Shown here: positions 25,863-35,533 of the stretch, piece by piece
Numbering within the stretch: position 1 is the first letter of the stretch
Layout: every line of letters starts with the position of its first letter
Notes under the pieces: model-generated
What the model saw: the letters and a program-made list of their open reading frames with translations, nothing else
The model's database searches: none
What the model was told of the DNA's origin: nothing
Translations under genes and position numbers: made by a program
DNA from: Streptomyces sp. NBC_00414
GTDB taxonomy: Bacteria; Actinomycetota; Actinomycetes; Streptomycetales; Streptomycetaceae
Direction of reading: 5' to 3'
Length of the DNA: 64,000 nt
NCBI RefSeq assembly: GCF_036038375.1
Contig: NZ_CP107935.1
Coordinates: forward strand, 3,906,001-3,970,000

Positions 25863-26267
25863 CCCCCCAACAGCCCGCCGTCCGCCTCGTGTTGCCAAAT
25901 ACGCGCTGGCAACAGCCGGCCACTCCACACAGCCGCGAAAACGAACGAACCTGTCCGTGCGGAGCTTATCGGGAGCAAGGGCTTGGTCACCGGCAGACAG
26001 GAGCACCGGCCACCGGCGGCACCAGCGTGCCCGCACGGTGTCGGCCCGGCCCTGTCGAACGGTGCCGGTGACCCGCACAGGTGCGGCCCATCCGGACGGG
26101 CCGCACGAGATCGTCGCCGGCGAGCGCTCTTTGGGGGAAGAGGCTCGTCGGCGGCGCCCTGTCCGACCTGGGGCGAAGCGGGGGCGGGGCATTCGGTCCG
26201 GGGCGCACGGGGGGCGCTCCGGACCAGCGCTCGTACGCCGTCCTCGCGGGTCCTAGACTCGCGGGTC
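25863..26267. other. Intergenic region upstream of the XRE regulator
   Basis: This gap of 405 bp has a strong inverted repeat near the regulator (listed next) and a 15-bp tandem duplication at its far end. The middle (25930-26240) shows no gene, RNA or repeat that I can support, although several overlapping short frames are open. Confidence 0.5.
25890..25914. promoter_or_regulatory. Perfect inverted repeat TGTTGCCA-N9-TGGCAACA
   Basis: Two perfect 8-bp arms separated by 9 bp, starting 28 bp upstream of the XRE regulator start codon. Centre-to-centre spacing is 17 bp. Position suggests autoregulation by a dimeric regulator. Confidence 0.55.
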
Positions 26268-26272
26268 CTAGA
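26243..26272. repeat. 15-bp tandem duplication over the rhomboid stop codon
   Basis: CTCGCGGGTCCTAGA occurs twice in direct tandem; the copy on the gene side includes the TAG stop of the rhomboid gene. It looks like a recent slippage or duplication scar. Confidence 0.75.
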
Positions 26273-26876
26273 TACGGGCGCCGCGCGGCCGTCGGAACGC
26301 GAAGGCCGCGACCACTCCGCCCAGCAGCCCGAAGAGATGTCCCTGCCAGCTGACCCCGGTCGCCGTCGGCAGTACGCCCCACAGGATCGAGCCGTACACC
26401 GCGCCGACGAGCAGTCCCACGACCACGTCACCGATGCGGCGGTCCACGAAGCCGCGGACCAGCAGGTAGCCGAAGAGACCGAACACGACACCGGAGGCGC
26501 CCGCGGTCAGGGAGTGTTCGGGCGCGGTGAGCCAGACGCCCAGGCCGCTGACGAGGACCGTCACGGTGACGACGGCGAGGAAGCGGCGGGTGCCGGACAG
26601 CGCGGTGAGGAAGCCGAGGACGAGCAGCGGCAGGCTGTTCGCCGCGAGATGGTCGAAGCCGAAGTGCAGGAAGGCGGCGGGCACGATGTCACGCAGCTCG
26701 CCGAACTCTCGCGGGGTGATGCCGAAGGTGTCCAGGGCGTGGCCGGTCACCGCGTCGATGCCCTCAAGCACCCACAGCAGGGCGACCCAGCCGCCCGTCA
26801 GCAGGGCCGCGCTCTTGGCCCGCTCACCGCGCGACACCGGGGCGGGCAGGCTCACACCGTGCGGTCCGTACGCCAT
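26268..26876 (-). CDS. Rhomboid-family intramembrane serine protease
   Basis: Six-helix intramembrane protease of 202 aa. Catalytic Ser128 is in GASG (126-129) and catalytic His180 is in WQGHLFG; the HFGFDHLAANS segment at 71-81 matches the oxyanion-site helix. It cleaves transmembrane segments of unknown substrates. AGGAGG lies 5 nt before the ATG. It starts a cluster in which two CPBP-family intramembrane proteases and a two-component system follow within 4 kb. Confidence 0.92.
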   Translation of the reverse strand: MAYGPHGVSLPAPVSRGERAKSAALLTGGWVALLWVLEGIDAVTGHALDTFGITPREFGELRDIVPAAFLHFGFDHLAANSLPLLVLGFLTALSGTRRFLAVVTVTVLVSGLGVWLTAPEHSLTAGASGVVFGLFGYLLVRGFVDRRIGDVVVGLLVGAVYGSILWGVLPTATGVSWQGHLFGLLGGVVAAFAFRRPRGARI

Positions 26877-27115
26877 GAAGACCTCCTGACGGCCCTTGGG
26901 CGCCCACGCGTCGGGTACCGCTGTGTACCGCTCAACGCGCGGGAGGCTCCCCCCGGTTCCCGCCCGCGGTGCCCCTCGGCCCCGGTCGCGCGCGGCTGTC
27001 CCCCGTCCGAGCTACGCGCAGGTGTCCACCGAGCGGTGACGATTCCCGGTCCACGGATCCATAGCTTTCTACCCAGCCCGCGGCGCTCCGGCCGCGACCT
27101 GGAGTAGGAGTTCTG

Positions 27116-27952
27116 ATGAGGCTGGTCCGGCAACTCGTGGCCGTCGCGGCGGTCGCTTTCATCGGCGGTCAGGGAGTCACCGCGGCGAAGGGCGAACCGT
27201 GGCTCCAACTGGCCATCGGGATACCGGCGGCCGTGCTCGCGGTGTTCGTCTACCGGTGGGTGGTGGGGCGCACCGAGCGGCGCCCGGTCACCGAACTGGC
27301 CCTGGAGGGCGCCCCCGCCGCGCTGGGCCGCGGAACACTGATCGGCGTCGCGCTGTTCGGGGCAGTCATCGTGAACCTCTTCACCTCCGGGTACTACGAG
27401 GTCGACGGCCTGCACCCGGTGACGGGCGCGGTGGGTCTGCTCGGCTTCATGGCCGCCGCCGCGGTGACGGAGGAACTGGTCTTCCGCGGCGTCCTGTTCC
27501 GTGTCACCGAGGAACACACCGGTACCTGGATCGCGCTGCTGCTGACCGGCACGCTGTTCGGCCTGTCGCATCTGCTCAATCCGAACGCCTCCGTGTGGGG
27601 CGCCGCCGCCATCGCCGTCGAGGCGGGCGGCATGCTCACCGCCGCGTACGTCGCCACCCGAAGCCTGTGGCTGCCCATCGGCCTGCACTTCGGCTGGAAC
27701 TTCGCCGCGTCCGGCATCTTCAGTACCGAGGTCTCGGGCAACGACACCCCGCCGGGGCTGCTGGACTCCTCGATGTCGGGCCCGTCGCCGCTCACCGGCG
27801 GCGACTTCGGCCCGGAGGGAAGCGTGTACTCGGTGCTGTTCGGCGTGCTGACGACGATCGCCTTCATGTGGCTGGCCCGCCGGCGCGGCCATGTGGTGCC
27901 CCGTGGCGGGCGCGCCGATCGGGCCGGCACCACCGCTACACTCCCCCGATGA
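27116..27952 (+). CDS. CPBP family intramembrane glutamic endopeptidase (copy 1)
   Basis: Polytopic membrane protein of 278 aa in the CAAX-protease/bacteriocin-processing (Abi) family. Catalytic motif 1 is EELVFRG (Glu119, Glu120, Arg124), with His152 in SHLLNP and His191 in LHFGWNF. GGAG lies 6 nt before the ATG. Its stop overlaps the histidine kinase start (ATGA), so it is probably transcribed with the two-component system. The second half is closely similar to the CPBP protein at 29965-30894 (LWLPIGLHFGWNF shared exactly). Substrate unknown. Confidence 0.92.
   Translation: MRLVRQLVAVAAVAFIGGQGVTAAKGEPWLQLAIGIPAAVLAVFVYRWVVGRTERRPVTELALEGAPAALGRGTLIGVALFGAVIVNLFTSGYYEVDGLHPVTGAVGLLGFMAAAAVTEELVFRGVLFRVTEEHTGTWIALLLTGTLFGLSHLLNPNASVWGAAAIAVEAGGMLTAAYVATRSLWLPIGLHFGWNFAASGIFSTEVSGNDTPPGLLDSSMSGPSPLTGGDFGPEGSVYSVLFGVLTTIAFMWLARRRGHVVPRGGRADRAGTTATLPR
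27937..27942 (+). promoter_or_regulatory. Leaderless -10 hexamer of the histidine kinase, inside the upstream gene
   Basis: TACACT, then CCCCCG, then the ATG at 27949. The kinase start has no Shine-Dalgarno sequence, so an internal promoter is plausible in addition to coupling through ATGA. Confidence 0.4.
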
Positions 27953-29199
27953 TCGGGATGATCAGCCTGCGGCGGGCCCCGCAGTGGTGGCGGCAGGCCC
28001 CGGAACGGTGGCGGCGGGCCCCGAAGTGGTGGCGCCGGGCCGACGTCACGACCCGGGATCTTCCGCTCGGGCTGTTGTGTCTCGCGCTGTCGTTCCTGCC
28101 CGACTTCCACGGGACGCAGATCGGCGGCCTGCCGAACCGCCCCTTCGACGGCCTGGCCCTGGTGGCGGTCGCCCTGGAAAGCCTGCCGCTCGCCGTGCGC
28201 CGCCGGTGGCCCGTCGTCTGTCTCGCCCTGGTGTCGGCCGGCTTCGCCGTGGACCAGCTCCGCGGCTACCACGCGTTCGCGGGCACCGCGCTGCCGATCG
28301 CGCTGCTGAGCGCGGGGGCCCACCTGCGACGGTACCGGCGTACCGCCGCGGTCGTCTTCTCCGTGGCGTACGTGCCGTTGGCGGTCGCGTTCTCCCGGGT
28401 CGTCCAGGGCGAGCCGGGTGAGCCGCCGAGCGAGCTGGTGACGTTCTATCTGGCGCTGGTCCTGGCGTGGGGGCTCGGGGCGTGGCTGCACTCCACCCGG
28501 GTCGCGAACGCCGAACACCGGCTGCGTATCGCCGAGGACACCCGCGCCACCGAACGCGCCCGCATCGCACGCGAGTTGCACGACGTCGTGACCCATCACG
28601 TGACGGCGATGGTCGTACAGGCCGAGGCCGCGCGCTATCTCACCGCCTCGCCGGAACGCCTCGACCAGTCCCTGACGGCCGTCACCGACACCGGGCGGCG
28701 GGCCATCACCGATCTGCGGCACCTGCTCGACCTGCTCAACCCCGACCACGGCACAGGCACAGGCACCGGCGCCGGCCAGGGCGCCGGTCACGCCCCCGGG
28801 GCGAGGACGCCGCCCGTCGGCAGGCTGCTCACGCTCGTGGAGCGGACGCGCCAGGCAGGGCAGCCGGTGGAGTTCACCGAGGAGGGCACCCCGGCGGAGT
28901 CGACCGGCAGCGCGGAACTCGTCGCGTACCGGGTCGTGCAGGAAGCCCTGACCAACGCACTCAAATACGCTCACGGCAGCCGCACCTCGGTCCGGGTGCG
29001 GTACACCGAAAGGGAGATCACCGTGGAGGTCGGTACGGACGGTGCCGGCTCGGGGGCCGGGTCCCCCGGCGGGAGCGGGCGGGGACTCGCCGGTCTCCGC
29101 GAGCGGGTCGACGTCCTGGGCGGCGACTTCAGCGCGGGCCCGCGGCCGGCCGGCGGCTTCGTCGTACGGGCGCGCATACCCGCGGGGAGCCCTTCGTGA
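27949..29199 (+). CDS. Sensor histidine kinase (HisKA_3/NarL-type partner)
   Basis: Membrane kinase of 416 aa. An N-terminal cytoplasmic stretch repeats an AP-x-WWR unit (res 10-30), then about four membrane helices (38-180) lead to a HisKA_3 dimerisation domain with phosphorylated His211 (RELHDVVTHHVTAMV) and a HATPase domain (LTNALKYA, GRGLAGLRERV). It overlaps the response regulator start by GTGA and the CPBP stop by ATGA. No extracellular sensor domain is visible, so it may sense through its membrane part or through the CPBP protease (inference). Confidence 0.92.
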   Translation: MIGMISLRRAPQWWRQAPERWRRAPKWWRRADVTTRDLPLGLLCLALSFLPDFHGTQIGGLPNRPFDGLALVAVALESLPLAVRRRWPVVCLALVSAGFAVDQLRGYHAFAGTALPIALLSAGAHLRRYRRTAAVVFSVAYVPLAVAFSRVVQGEPGEPPSELVTFYLALVLAWGLGAWLHSTRVANAEHRLRIAEDTRATERARIARELHDVVTHHVTAMVVQAEAARYLTASPERLDQSLTAVTDTGRRAITDLRHLLDLLNPDHGTGTGTGAGQGAGHAPGARTPPVGRLLTLVERTRQAGQPVEFTEEGTPAESTGSAELVAYRVVQEALTNALKYAHGSRTSVRVRYTEREITVEVGTDGAGSGAGSPGGSGRGLAGLRERVDVLGGDFSAGPRPAGGFVVRARIPAGSPS

Positions 29200-29882
29200 C
29201 CGCACCCGTGACGGCACCCGCGACCTCACCGATCCGGGTCCTGGTCTGCGACGACCAGGTACTGATCCGCACCGGCCTGGTGACGATCATCGACGCCCAG
29301 CCCGACCTGGAGGTGGCGGGCGAATGCGGGGACGGCCGGGCCGCGGTCGACCTCGCCGCCCGGGTGCGCCCGGACGTCGTGGTGATGGACGTACGCATGC
29401 CGGTGCTCGACGGCATCGAGGCCACCCGCCTGCTGGCCGGCGCCGGGGTGCCGCATCCCGTCAAGGTCCTCGTGGTGACCACGTTCAACCTGGACGAGTA
29501 CGTGTACGAGGCGCTGCGCGCGGGGGCGAGCGGCTTCCTCCTCAAGGACGCGCCCCCGGCCCAACTCCTGCACGGGATCAGGACGGTGGGCGCGGGCGCG
29601 GCCCTGCTGGACCCCGAGGTGACCCGCCGGCTGGTCGGCAGGTACGCGGCCCGTATCCGCCCCGCCGACAGCGGCGCTCCGCAGGACGTCCCGCTGACAC
29701 CGCGCGAGCTGGAGGTCCTGCGCCTCATCGCGAACGGCCTCTCCAACAGCGAGATCGCCGCGACCCTCGTGATCAGCCCGGAGACGGTCAAGACCTTCGT
29801 CTCCCGCATCCTCGCGAAGCTCAACCTGCGCGACCGGGTCCAGGCGGTCGTCTACGCGTACCGCCAGGGACTGGTGACCTGA
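29196..29882 (+). CDS. NarL/FixJ-type response regulator
   Basis: Two-domain regulator of 228 aa. The receiver has phospho-acceptor Asp65 (VVMDVRMP) with acidic residues in VLVCDDQ and Lys in LLKDAPP. The LuxR-type HTH near 160-220 reads LTPRELEVLRLIANG and NSEIAATLVISPETVKTFVSRI. The GTG start overlaps the kinase stop. It is the partner of the upstream kinase; target genes may include the two neighbouring CPBP genes (inference). A strong hairpin terminator follows. Confidence 0.94.
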   Translation: MTAPVTAPATSPIRVLVCDDQVLIRTGLVTIIDAQPDLEVAGECGDGRAAVDLAARVRPDVVVMDVRMPVLDGIEATRLLAGAGVPHPVKVLVVTTFNLDEYVYEALRAGASGFLLKDAPPAQLLHGIRTVGAGAALLDPEVTRRLVGRYAARIRPADSGAPQDVPLTPRELEVLRLIANGLSNSEIAATLVISPETVKTFVSRILAKLNLRDRVQAVVYAYRQGLVT

Positions 29883-29893
29883 GGCCGTACGAC

Positions 29894-29931
29894 GTGAGGG
29901 GCGCCCACGGACTTCCGTGGGCGCCCCTCAC
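29894..29931. terminator. Bidirectional terminator between response regulator and CPBP gene
   Basis: Perfect 17-bp stem (29894-29910 with 29915-29931) and a 4-nt ACTT loop in the middle of an 82-bp convergent gap. It can serve both strands. Confidence 0.8.
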
Positions 29932-29964
29932 TTGCGGTGGCCGGGGTCCGCGGCCCCGGTGGGG

Positions 29965-30894
29965 TCAGGACGAGGCGGACGTCCCCGCGGACCGGAGCTG
30001 GTGGCGCGTGCAGAGGCGTCCCCGGCGCTTGGCCAGGCGCAGGAACACGACCGTGGGGACGGTGCAGACGAGGATGGCGAAGATGCTGGCCTCCGGTCCG
30101 AAGCCGCCTCCGGTGATCGCCTCGGGGCCCGACAGGACACCGTGGAGCAGGCCGGTGGGCTGGTCCTCGTTGCCGGAGACCGTGACGCCGAAGATGCCGC
30201 TCAGGGCGAAGTTCCAGCCGAAGTGCAGGCCGATCGGCAGCCACAGCGTGCGGGTGGCTGCGTAGACGGCGCCGAGCATCAGACCGGCCTCGACGGCGAT
30301 GGCCAGCGCGCCCCACACGGTGGCACCGGAGTTGACCAGGTGAAGGCCCCCGAACAGCAGGCCCGAGATCACCATCGCGCCCCGCGTACCGGCGAGTTCC
30401 TCGACGAGGCGGAAGATGATGCCGCGGAAGAGGATCTCCTCGACGACCGCGACCCCCGCCATCATCCCGAGGACGGTCACCGCGCCGCCGACGGACACCC
30501 CGCCCTTCGTGCCGTATCCGCCGAACAGGGCGATCAGCGCGAGAGTCGCGACGAAGAGTCCGAGGCCGGTGGCGGCGCCGACGCGCAGGCCGGACGCGGC
30601 CACGGTGGTGTCCAGCTCGACGGCGGGGCGCTGTTCGAGGATCCGTACCGCCGCCGCGTACACCGTCAGGGCGAGCACGGCGGCTGCCGCGCCGAACAGC
30701 AGGGACAGCACCGGGTTGTCGCCCGCCACGCTCCTCATCCCCGCGGCGAGGCCCGTCACCAGGACGAACAGCACCACCATGACCACCAGCCGCACGCCGG
30801 CCGGCCACACCCTGCGCGTGCGCGTCGGCTCGAACGGTGTCCGCGAGTACTGGTCCTTGACCCACCGCACTGCCTGCGTGTTCCAGAGCGACAT
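29965..30894 (-). CDS. CPBP family intramembrane glutamic endopeptidase (copy 2)
   Basis: Polytopic protease of 309 aa with motif EEILFRG (Glu152, Glu153, Arg157), His185 (LHLVNS) and His224 (LHFGWNF). It is a paralogue of the CPBP protein at 27116-27952; the regions TLWLPIGLHFGWNF, SGIFG and TGGGFGPE are shared. It faces the two-component operon across a shared terminator. I chose the ATG at 30894 with a weak GGGA 7 nt upstream; earlier ATGs at 30906 and 30936 lack any ribosome site. Target protein unknown. Confidence 0.9.
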   Translation of the reverse strand: MSLWNTQAVRWVKDQYSRTPFEPTRTRRVWPAGVRLVVMVVLFVLVTGLAAGMRSVAGDNPVLSLLFGAAAAVLALTVYAAAVRILEQRPAVELDTTVAASGLRVGAATGLGLFVATLALIALFGGYGTKGGVSVGGAVTVLGMMAGVAVVEEILFRGIIFRLVEELAGTRGAMVISGLLFGGLHLVNSGATVWGALAIAVEAGLMLGAVYAATRTLWLPIGLHFGWNFALSGIFGVTVSGNEDQPTGLLHGVLSGPEAITGGGFGPEASIFAILVCTVPTVVFLRLAKRRGRLCTRHQLRSAGTSASS

Positions 30895-31036
30895 GACGTT
30901 TCCCATCGTCGACCGGCGGCCCGGCCGCCCCTGCATCTGGGGAAACGCTATGAGCGGGACCCACTCCGGAACGTCCCGCCGGGGTGGGCATTGCTTGTCG
31001 CTCGCGTGGGGGACAACGGGGCGCCGCCGCCGACGA

Positions 31037-31524
31037 TCAGGCGCCGCTGTCCGGGATCAGGAACAGGTGGATGGACTGGTCCTTCGTGCGGAACCGCTTG
31101 TTCCGTGCGTCTTCTTCGCCCGGTCGGACACGATCACCGCATGGTCGGCCGGGACCCAGGACACGCCCTCCGGATTGCCGTAGGCCGTACGCCCTTCGCC
31201 GTCGGTGGGGAGGCGGTGGACCGTGCCCTCGTCGACCTCCCACTTCCTGGTGGAGACGCGGCCCACCCAGAGCGCGGACGACGCCTGCGACAGGACGGCG
31301 ATCCGTCCGTCGCGCACCGACACGCTGCTGTAGTCCTCGAAGGGCAACGACCGGGGCAGCCGGATCACGTCCGTCCTGATCCAGCGCTCGCCGTCACGCC
31401 GGAAGACCTGGATACGGCCGCCGCCCGGCTTCCTGCCCTTCTTTCCGCCCGCACAGCGGTTTCCCTCGCACAGGGCGAGGAGGTACCCCGTGCCGGAGCG
31501 CTCGACCGGCTCCAGACGCTCCAT
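31037..31524 (-). pseudogene. Frameshifted C-terminal remnant of a secreted hypothetical protein
   Basis: The first 142 codons or so read as a beta-rich domain without signal peptide (SGTGYLLALCEGN, LPFEDYSSVSVRDG, GNPEGVSWVPAD). Near 31110 the frame shifts: the open frame then ends in unrelated SARRTSPSTCS, whereas the +1 frame gives NKRFRTKDQSIHLFLIPDSG and a stop at 31037, a natural-looking end. A single missing base near KKTHG explains this. An in-frame TAG sits two codons before the first ATG, and the N-terminal part is absent because an unrelated gene remnant abuts it. Domain identity not certain; it resembles phytase-like esterase C-termini. Confidence 0.6.
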
Positions 31525-31541
31525 GCCCTAAGACGTGGAAC

Positions 31542-32231
31542 GTGAGCGGCGACGGGGTACCCCGTTCCTGGGGCGACAGGAGCAACTACGCCAGCGGCGA
31601 GGGCCAGTTCCACGAGATGTCGCAGGTGGAATCGGGCGTGCTGACCCCGGACACCACACTGGTGACCCTGACCATCGGAGGCAACGACGGCGCCGCCTTC
31701 CAGGACGCCGTCATCGCCTGCTACGCCATCGGCGTCTGTGAGACAGGCGACTACACGGCGAGGATCGACAAGGCGGTCGCCGACACCAAGATGCTCATCG
31801 AGAAGATCGACGATCCCGGTTACGCCGAGACCGCCCAGATCGTCCTCATGGGCTATCCGAGCATCGTCGGGGACGAGAGCTGCAACGGTGCCGACGTCGC
31901 GGTACTGAACGACCTCGCCGACCATCTCCGGGACAAACAGGCCGCCATGGTCGCCGACCTCAAGAAGGCCGGCGTCAAGGTGGCGTACGCGGACTCCATC
32001 GCCAAGTTCGAGGGCCACGGTCTCTGCGACAGCGACGAGTGGGTCAACGGCATAGTGACGGGCCCCGAGGGGGAGGGCGACTTCCACACGGGAGACGACG
32101 TCCAAAAGGTCTGCTGGTGGTTCAACACCTGCCTGAGCCGTGAGGCCTTCCACCCGAAGCCGTCCGGCACGACCGGATACGCTGCGGTCATGCGCGACAC
32201 ACTGGACTCCATCGGCTACAAGGGAAGTTGA
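31542..32231 (+). pseudogene. N-terminally truncated SGNH/GDSL hydrolase remnant
   Basis: The 229 codons match the middle and end of a secreted Streptomyces SGNH esterase. Block III GGND is present (TLTIGGNDG), as is the C-terminal catalytic His (REAFHPKPSGTTGY), but the signal peptide and the block I GDS motif with the nucleophilic serine are missing. The frame begins at a GTG (SGDGVPRSWG) with no ribosome site, 17 bp from the opposing remnant. Cysteine pairs of the secreted enzyme persist. It cannot be active without the serine. Most likely a deletion or inversion joined two truncated genes here. Confidence 0.75.
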
Positions 32232-32241
32232 ACGGCCGCCG

Positions 32242-32685
32242 GTGAGCCACGGATCTGACGCGCCCGAGGACGGGAAGCGGGGACACCGCTTCCTGTCCTC
32301 GGGATGTCTTGTCGTACTGGTCGTCGCGCTCTGCCTGCTGGGCGCGCTCGTCTGCAACCTTGTCTCCCAACGGAAGAGCGCCGACCACCGGGCCCTCGAT
32401 CAGATTCAGGCCTCCGTCGAGGACGCGCGCGAGCGGCTGCGCTCGGCGGCCTCGGACGGAACCCTGACGGACGAGGAGATCCAGCAGGCGCTGCGGCTGT
32501 CCCAGGCGTCCGCGCGGGACACCGTGCGCACCGAGGACACGGTGACCGTCAAGGCTCTGGTGCGCGGGACGCACGCGTCCGCGGTCGGCGGCGGGGAAGT
32601 GACACGCTGCCACCGGTTCCGGGTGGTGTTCTCCGCGAAGGGGACGACGGTCGGCGACGGGCCGGCGAAGAACTGCGACGAGTGA
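32242..32685 (+). CDS. Hypothetical single-pass membrane protein
   Basis: Protein of 147 aa with a short polar N-terminus, one membrane helix (about 18-38, CLVVLVVALCLLGALVCNLV) and an extracytoplasmic helical-plus-strand domain with two cysteines (EVTRCHRFRV, PAKNCDE). The GTG start is 11 bp after the hydrolase remnant and has no strong ribosome site, so it may once have depended on coupling to the lost upstream gene. Function unknown. Confidence 0.6.
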   Translation: MSHGSDAPEDGKRGHRFLSSGCLVVLVVALCLLGALVCNLVSQRKSADHRALDQIQASVEDARERLRSAASDGTLTDEEIQQALRLSQASARDTVRTEDTVTVKALVRGTHASAVGGGEVTRCHRFRVVFSAKGTTVGDGPAKNCDE

Positions 32686-32845
32686 TCGCCCAGCCGCCAC
32701 GAGCACCTCGGGACCACACGCACCCCGAGGGGGAAACCAGCAGGGGCCCGCCCTCACCGGCGAACCCCCGCTGACCTGAGTCCTTCTGACCTGCACCCTG
32801 CCGACCTGCGCTTTCCGAAGCCTCGGAAAGCAGCGCGGCCTCCGG

Positions 32846-33934
<1,089 letters not shown>

Positions 33935-34106
33935 GTTGCGACTTCCCGTACGTGAGGTTGTGGGGCGAGGACTGGGGCCAGGAGGGATGCTCGGGCCGAT
34001 CCACCAGTCTACGGCGTGCGGCACCTCGCACCGGCGACGTATCGAACGCTTGGCCAAGGTCGGCCAAAGCGCGTGTCTAGGGGGTCATTCCGCACATAAC
34101 CCGACC

Positions 34107-34112
34107 TAAGTT
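34107..34112 (+). promoter_or_regulatory. Leaderless -10 hexamer of the DUF6542 gene
   Basis: TAAGTT, then GGACCA, then the GTG at 34119, with no ribosome site. Confidence 0.45.
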
Positions 34113-34118
34113 GGACCA

Positions 34119-34676
34119 GTGGAGCAACACAGGACACGTCCTCCCCAGTCACAGCCGTCACGAGGCGGCTCACCGCTTCCCCCGCAGGCCGGGCGGGGCG
34201 GTGCCCGTACGGCCCGGCAGGCCGGGGCCGGTGTCCCCCGTACCGCGAAGTCCGTCTCCCCGCTCGTGCAGGCGGTGCGCCGGTTTCCCAACCCCCGGCT
34301 CACCGGACTGGGCAGCGGGCTGTTCTGCACCGCGTCGATGTTCGCGCTGGCCTGTCTGATCCAACTGCTGTTCGGGGCGTCACTCGTCGTCTACGGGGTG
34401 CTCTTCCTGCCGGTCTGCGTGCTGACCGCGGTGTGGGTGCGGCGGGCCGACCTCGTCACCGCGGTCGTCGCCGTGCCGATCGCCTTCGCCGTCGGCCTGC
34501 TGCCCATCGCCGACAGCGACGGCGGCTTCGGCGGCCGGCTGATGGGCCTGGTCACCGCCCTCGCGATGCACGCGGGCTGGCTGTACGGCGGCACCCTGCT
34601 GGCCGGGGCCATCGTGACCGTGCGCAAGGCGCGGATGATGACCCGCAAGGCCGCACAGCGACGCCGTACGACCTGA
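34119..34676 (+). CDS. DUF6542-type membrane protein
   Basis: Protein of 185 aa with a 55-residue basic, Pro/Gly-rich cytoplasmic N-terminus and four hydrophobic segments (about 66-88, 90-107, 112-130, 143-165) ending in a basic tail. Streptomyces proteins with this profile carry DUF6542. It lacks a ribosome site and appears leaderless. It is transcribed away from ychF and converges with ppgK across a tandem repeat. Function unknown. Confidence 0.75.
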   Translation: MEQHRTRPPQSQPSRGGSPLPPQAGRGGARTARQAGAGVPRTAKSVSPLVQAVRRFPNPRLTGLGSGLFCTASMFALACLIQLLFGASLVVYGVLFLPVCVLTAVWVRRADLVTAVVAVPIAFAVGLLPIADSDGGFGGRLMGLVTALAMHAGWLYGGTLLAGAIVTVRKARMMTRKAAQRRRTT

Positions 34677-34695
34677 CGCCCTTCGACCCGACGAC

Positions 34696-34753
<58 letters not shown>

Positions 34754-34757
34754 CGGG

Positions 34758-35504
34758 CTAGTCCTTCTGCGCCGCCCGCATCGCCGCGCCCACGATCCCC
34801 GCGTTGTTCTGCAGCTGGGCCGGCACGATCTCCGCCTTGATGCCCTCGATCAGCGGCAGGAACTTCTGCGACTTGCGGCTGACGCCGCCGCCGATGATGA
34901 AGAGCTCGGGCGAGAAGAGCATCTCCACATGGGCGAGGTACTTCTGGACGCGGTGGGCCCAGTGCTCCCAGGAGAGGTCGTGGTCCTCCTTGGCCTTCGT
35001 GGAGGCGTGCTTCTCGGCGTCGTGGCCGTTCAGTTCGAGGTGTCCCAGCTCCGTGTTCGGGACGAGGATGCCGTCCACGAAGAGGGCGCTGCCGATCCCC
35101 GTACCGAAGGTCAGGAGGAAGACCGTGCCCTTGCGGTCCTTGCCGGCGCCGAACTGCATCTCGGCGACGCCCGCCGCGTCCGCGTCGTTCAGCACCGTCA
35201 CCGGCAGGCCGCCCAGCCGGTCGCCGAGCAGGGCGCGCGCGTCGGTGTCGATCCAGTCCTTGTCCACGTTGGCCGCCGTGCGGATGGTGGCGCCGCCGGT
35301 GACCACACCCGGGAAGGTGATACCGACCGGGCCCGTCCAGCCGAAGTGGCCGACGACCTCCTTCACGCCGTCCGCCACCGCGTCGGGTGTCGCAGGGTGC
35401 GGCGTGAGCACCTTGTAGCGCTCCTCCGCCAGGTCGCCCCTGTCCAGGTCCACGGGAGCGCCCTTGATCCCTGATCCGCCGATGTCCACGCCGAAGATCT
35501 GCAT
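34758..35504 (-). CDS. ppgK: Polyphosphate-dependent glucokinase
   Basis: ROK-family sugar kinase of 248 aa that phosphorylates glucose with polyphosphate (or ATP). The N-terminal phosphate-binding motif is DIGGSGIKG, the general base is Asp107 in VLNDADAAG, and the second phosphate motif is [12 protein letters not shown]. Actinobacterial PPGK features ([13 protein letters not shown]) are present; the ROK zinc cluster is absent as expected. The ATG is preceded by TAACGT at 6 nt and no ribosome site, suggesting a leaderless mRNA. Confidence 0.95.
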   Translation of the reverse strand: MQIFGVDIGGSGIKGAPVDLDRGDLAEERYKVLTPHPATPDAVADGVKEVVGHFGWTGPVGITFPGVVTGGATIRTAANVDKDWIDTDARALLGDRLGGLPVTVLNDADAAGVAEMQFGAGKDRKGTVFLLTFGTGIGSALFVDGILVPNTELGHLELNGHDAEKHASTKAKEDHDLSWEHWAHRVQKYLAHVEMLFSPELFIIGGGVSRKSQKFLPLIEGIKAEIVPAQLQNNAGIVGAAMRAAQKD

Positions 35505-35510
35505 GGCTCT

Positions 35511-35516
35511 ACGTTA
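35511..35516 (-). promoter_or_regulatory. Leaderless -10 hexamer of ppgK
   Basis: TAACGT followed by AGAGCC and the ATG at 35504. Confidence 0.45.
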
Positions 35517-35533
35517 CGTCGTGGGACGGACAG

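Noticed and set aside
31365-32357. Minus-strand 330-codon frame opposite the SGNH remnant
   Set aside because: Antisense of recognisable SGNH sequence; not a gene.
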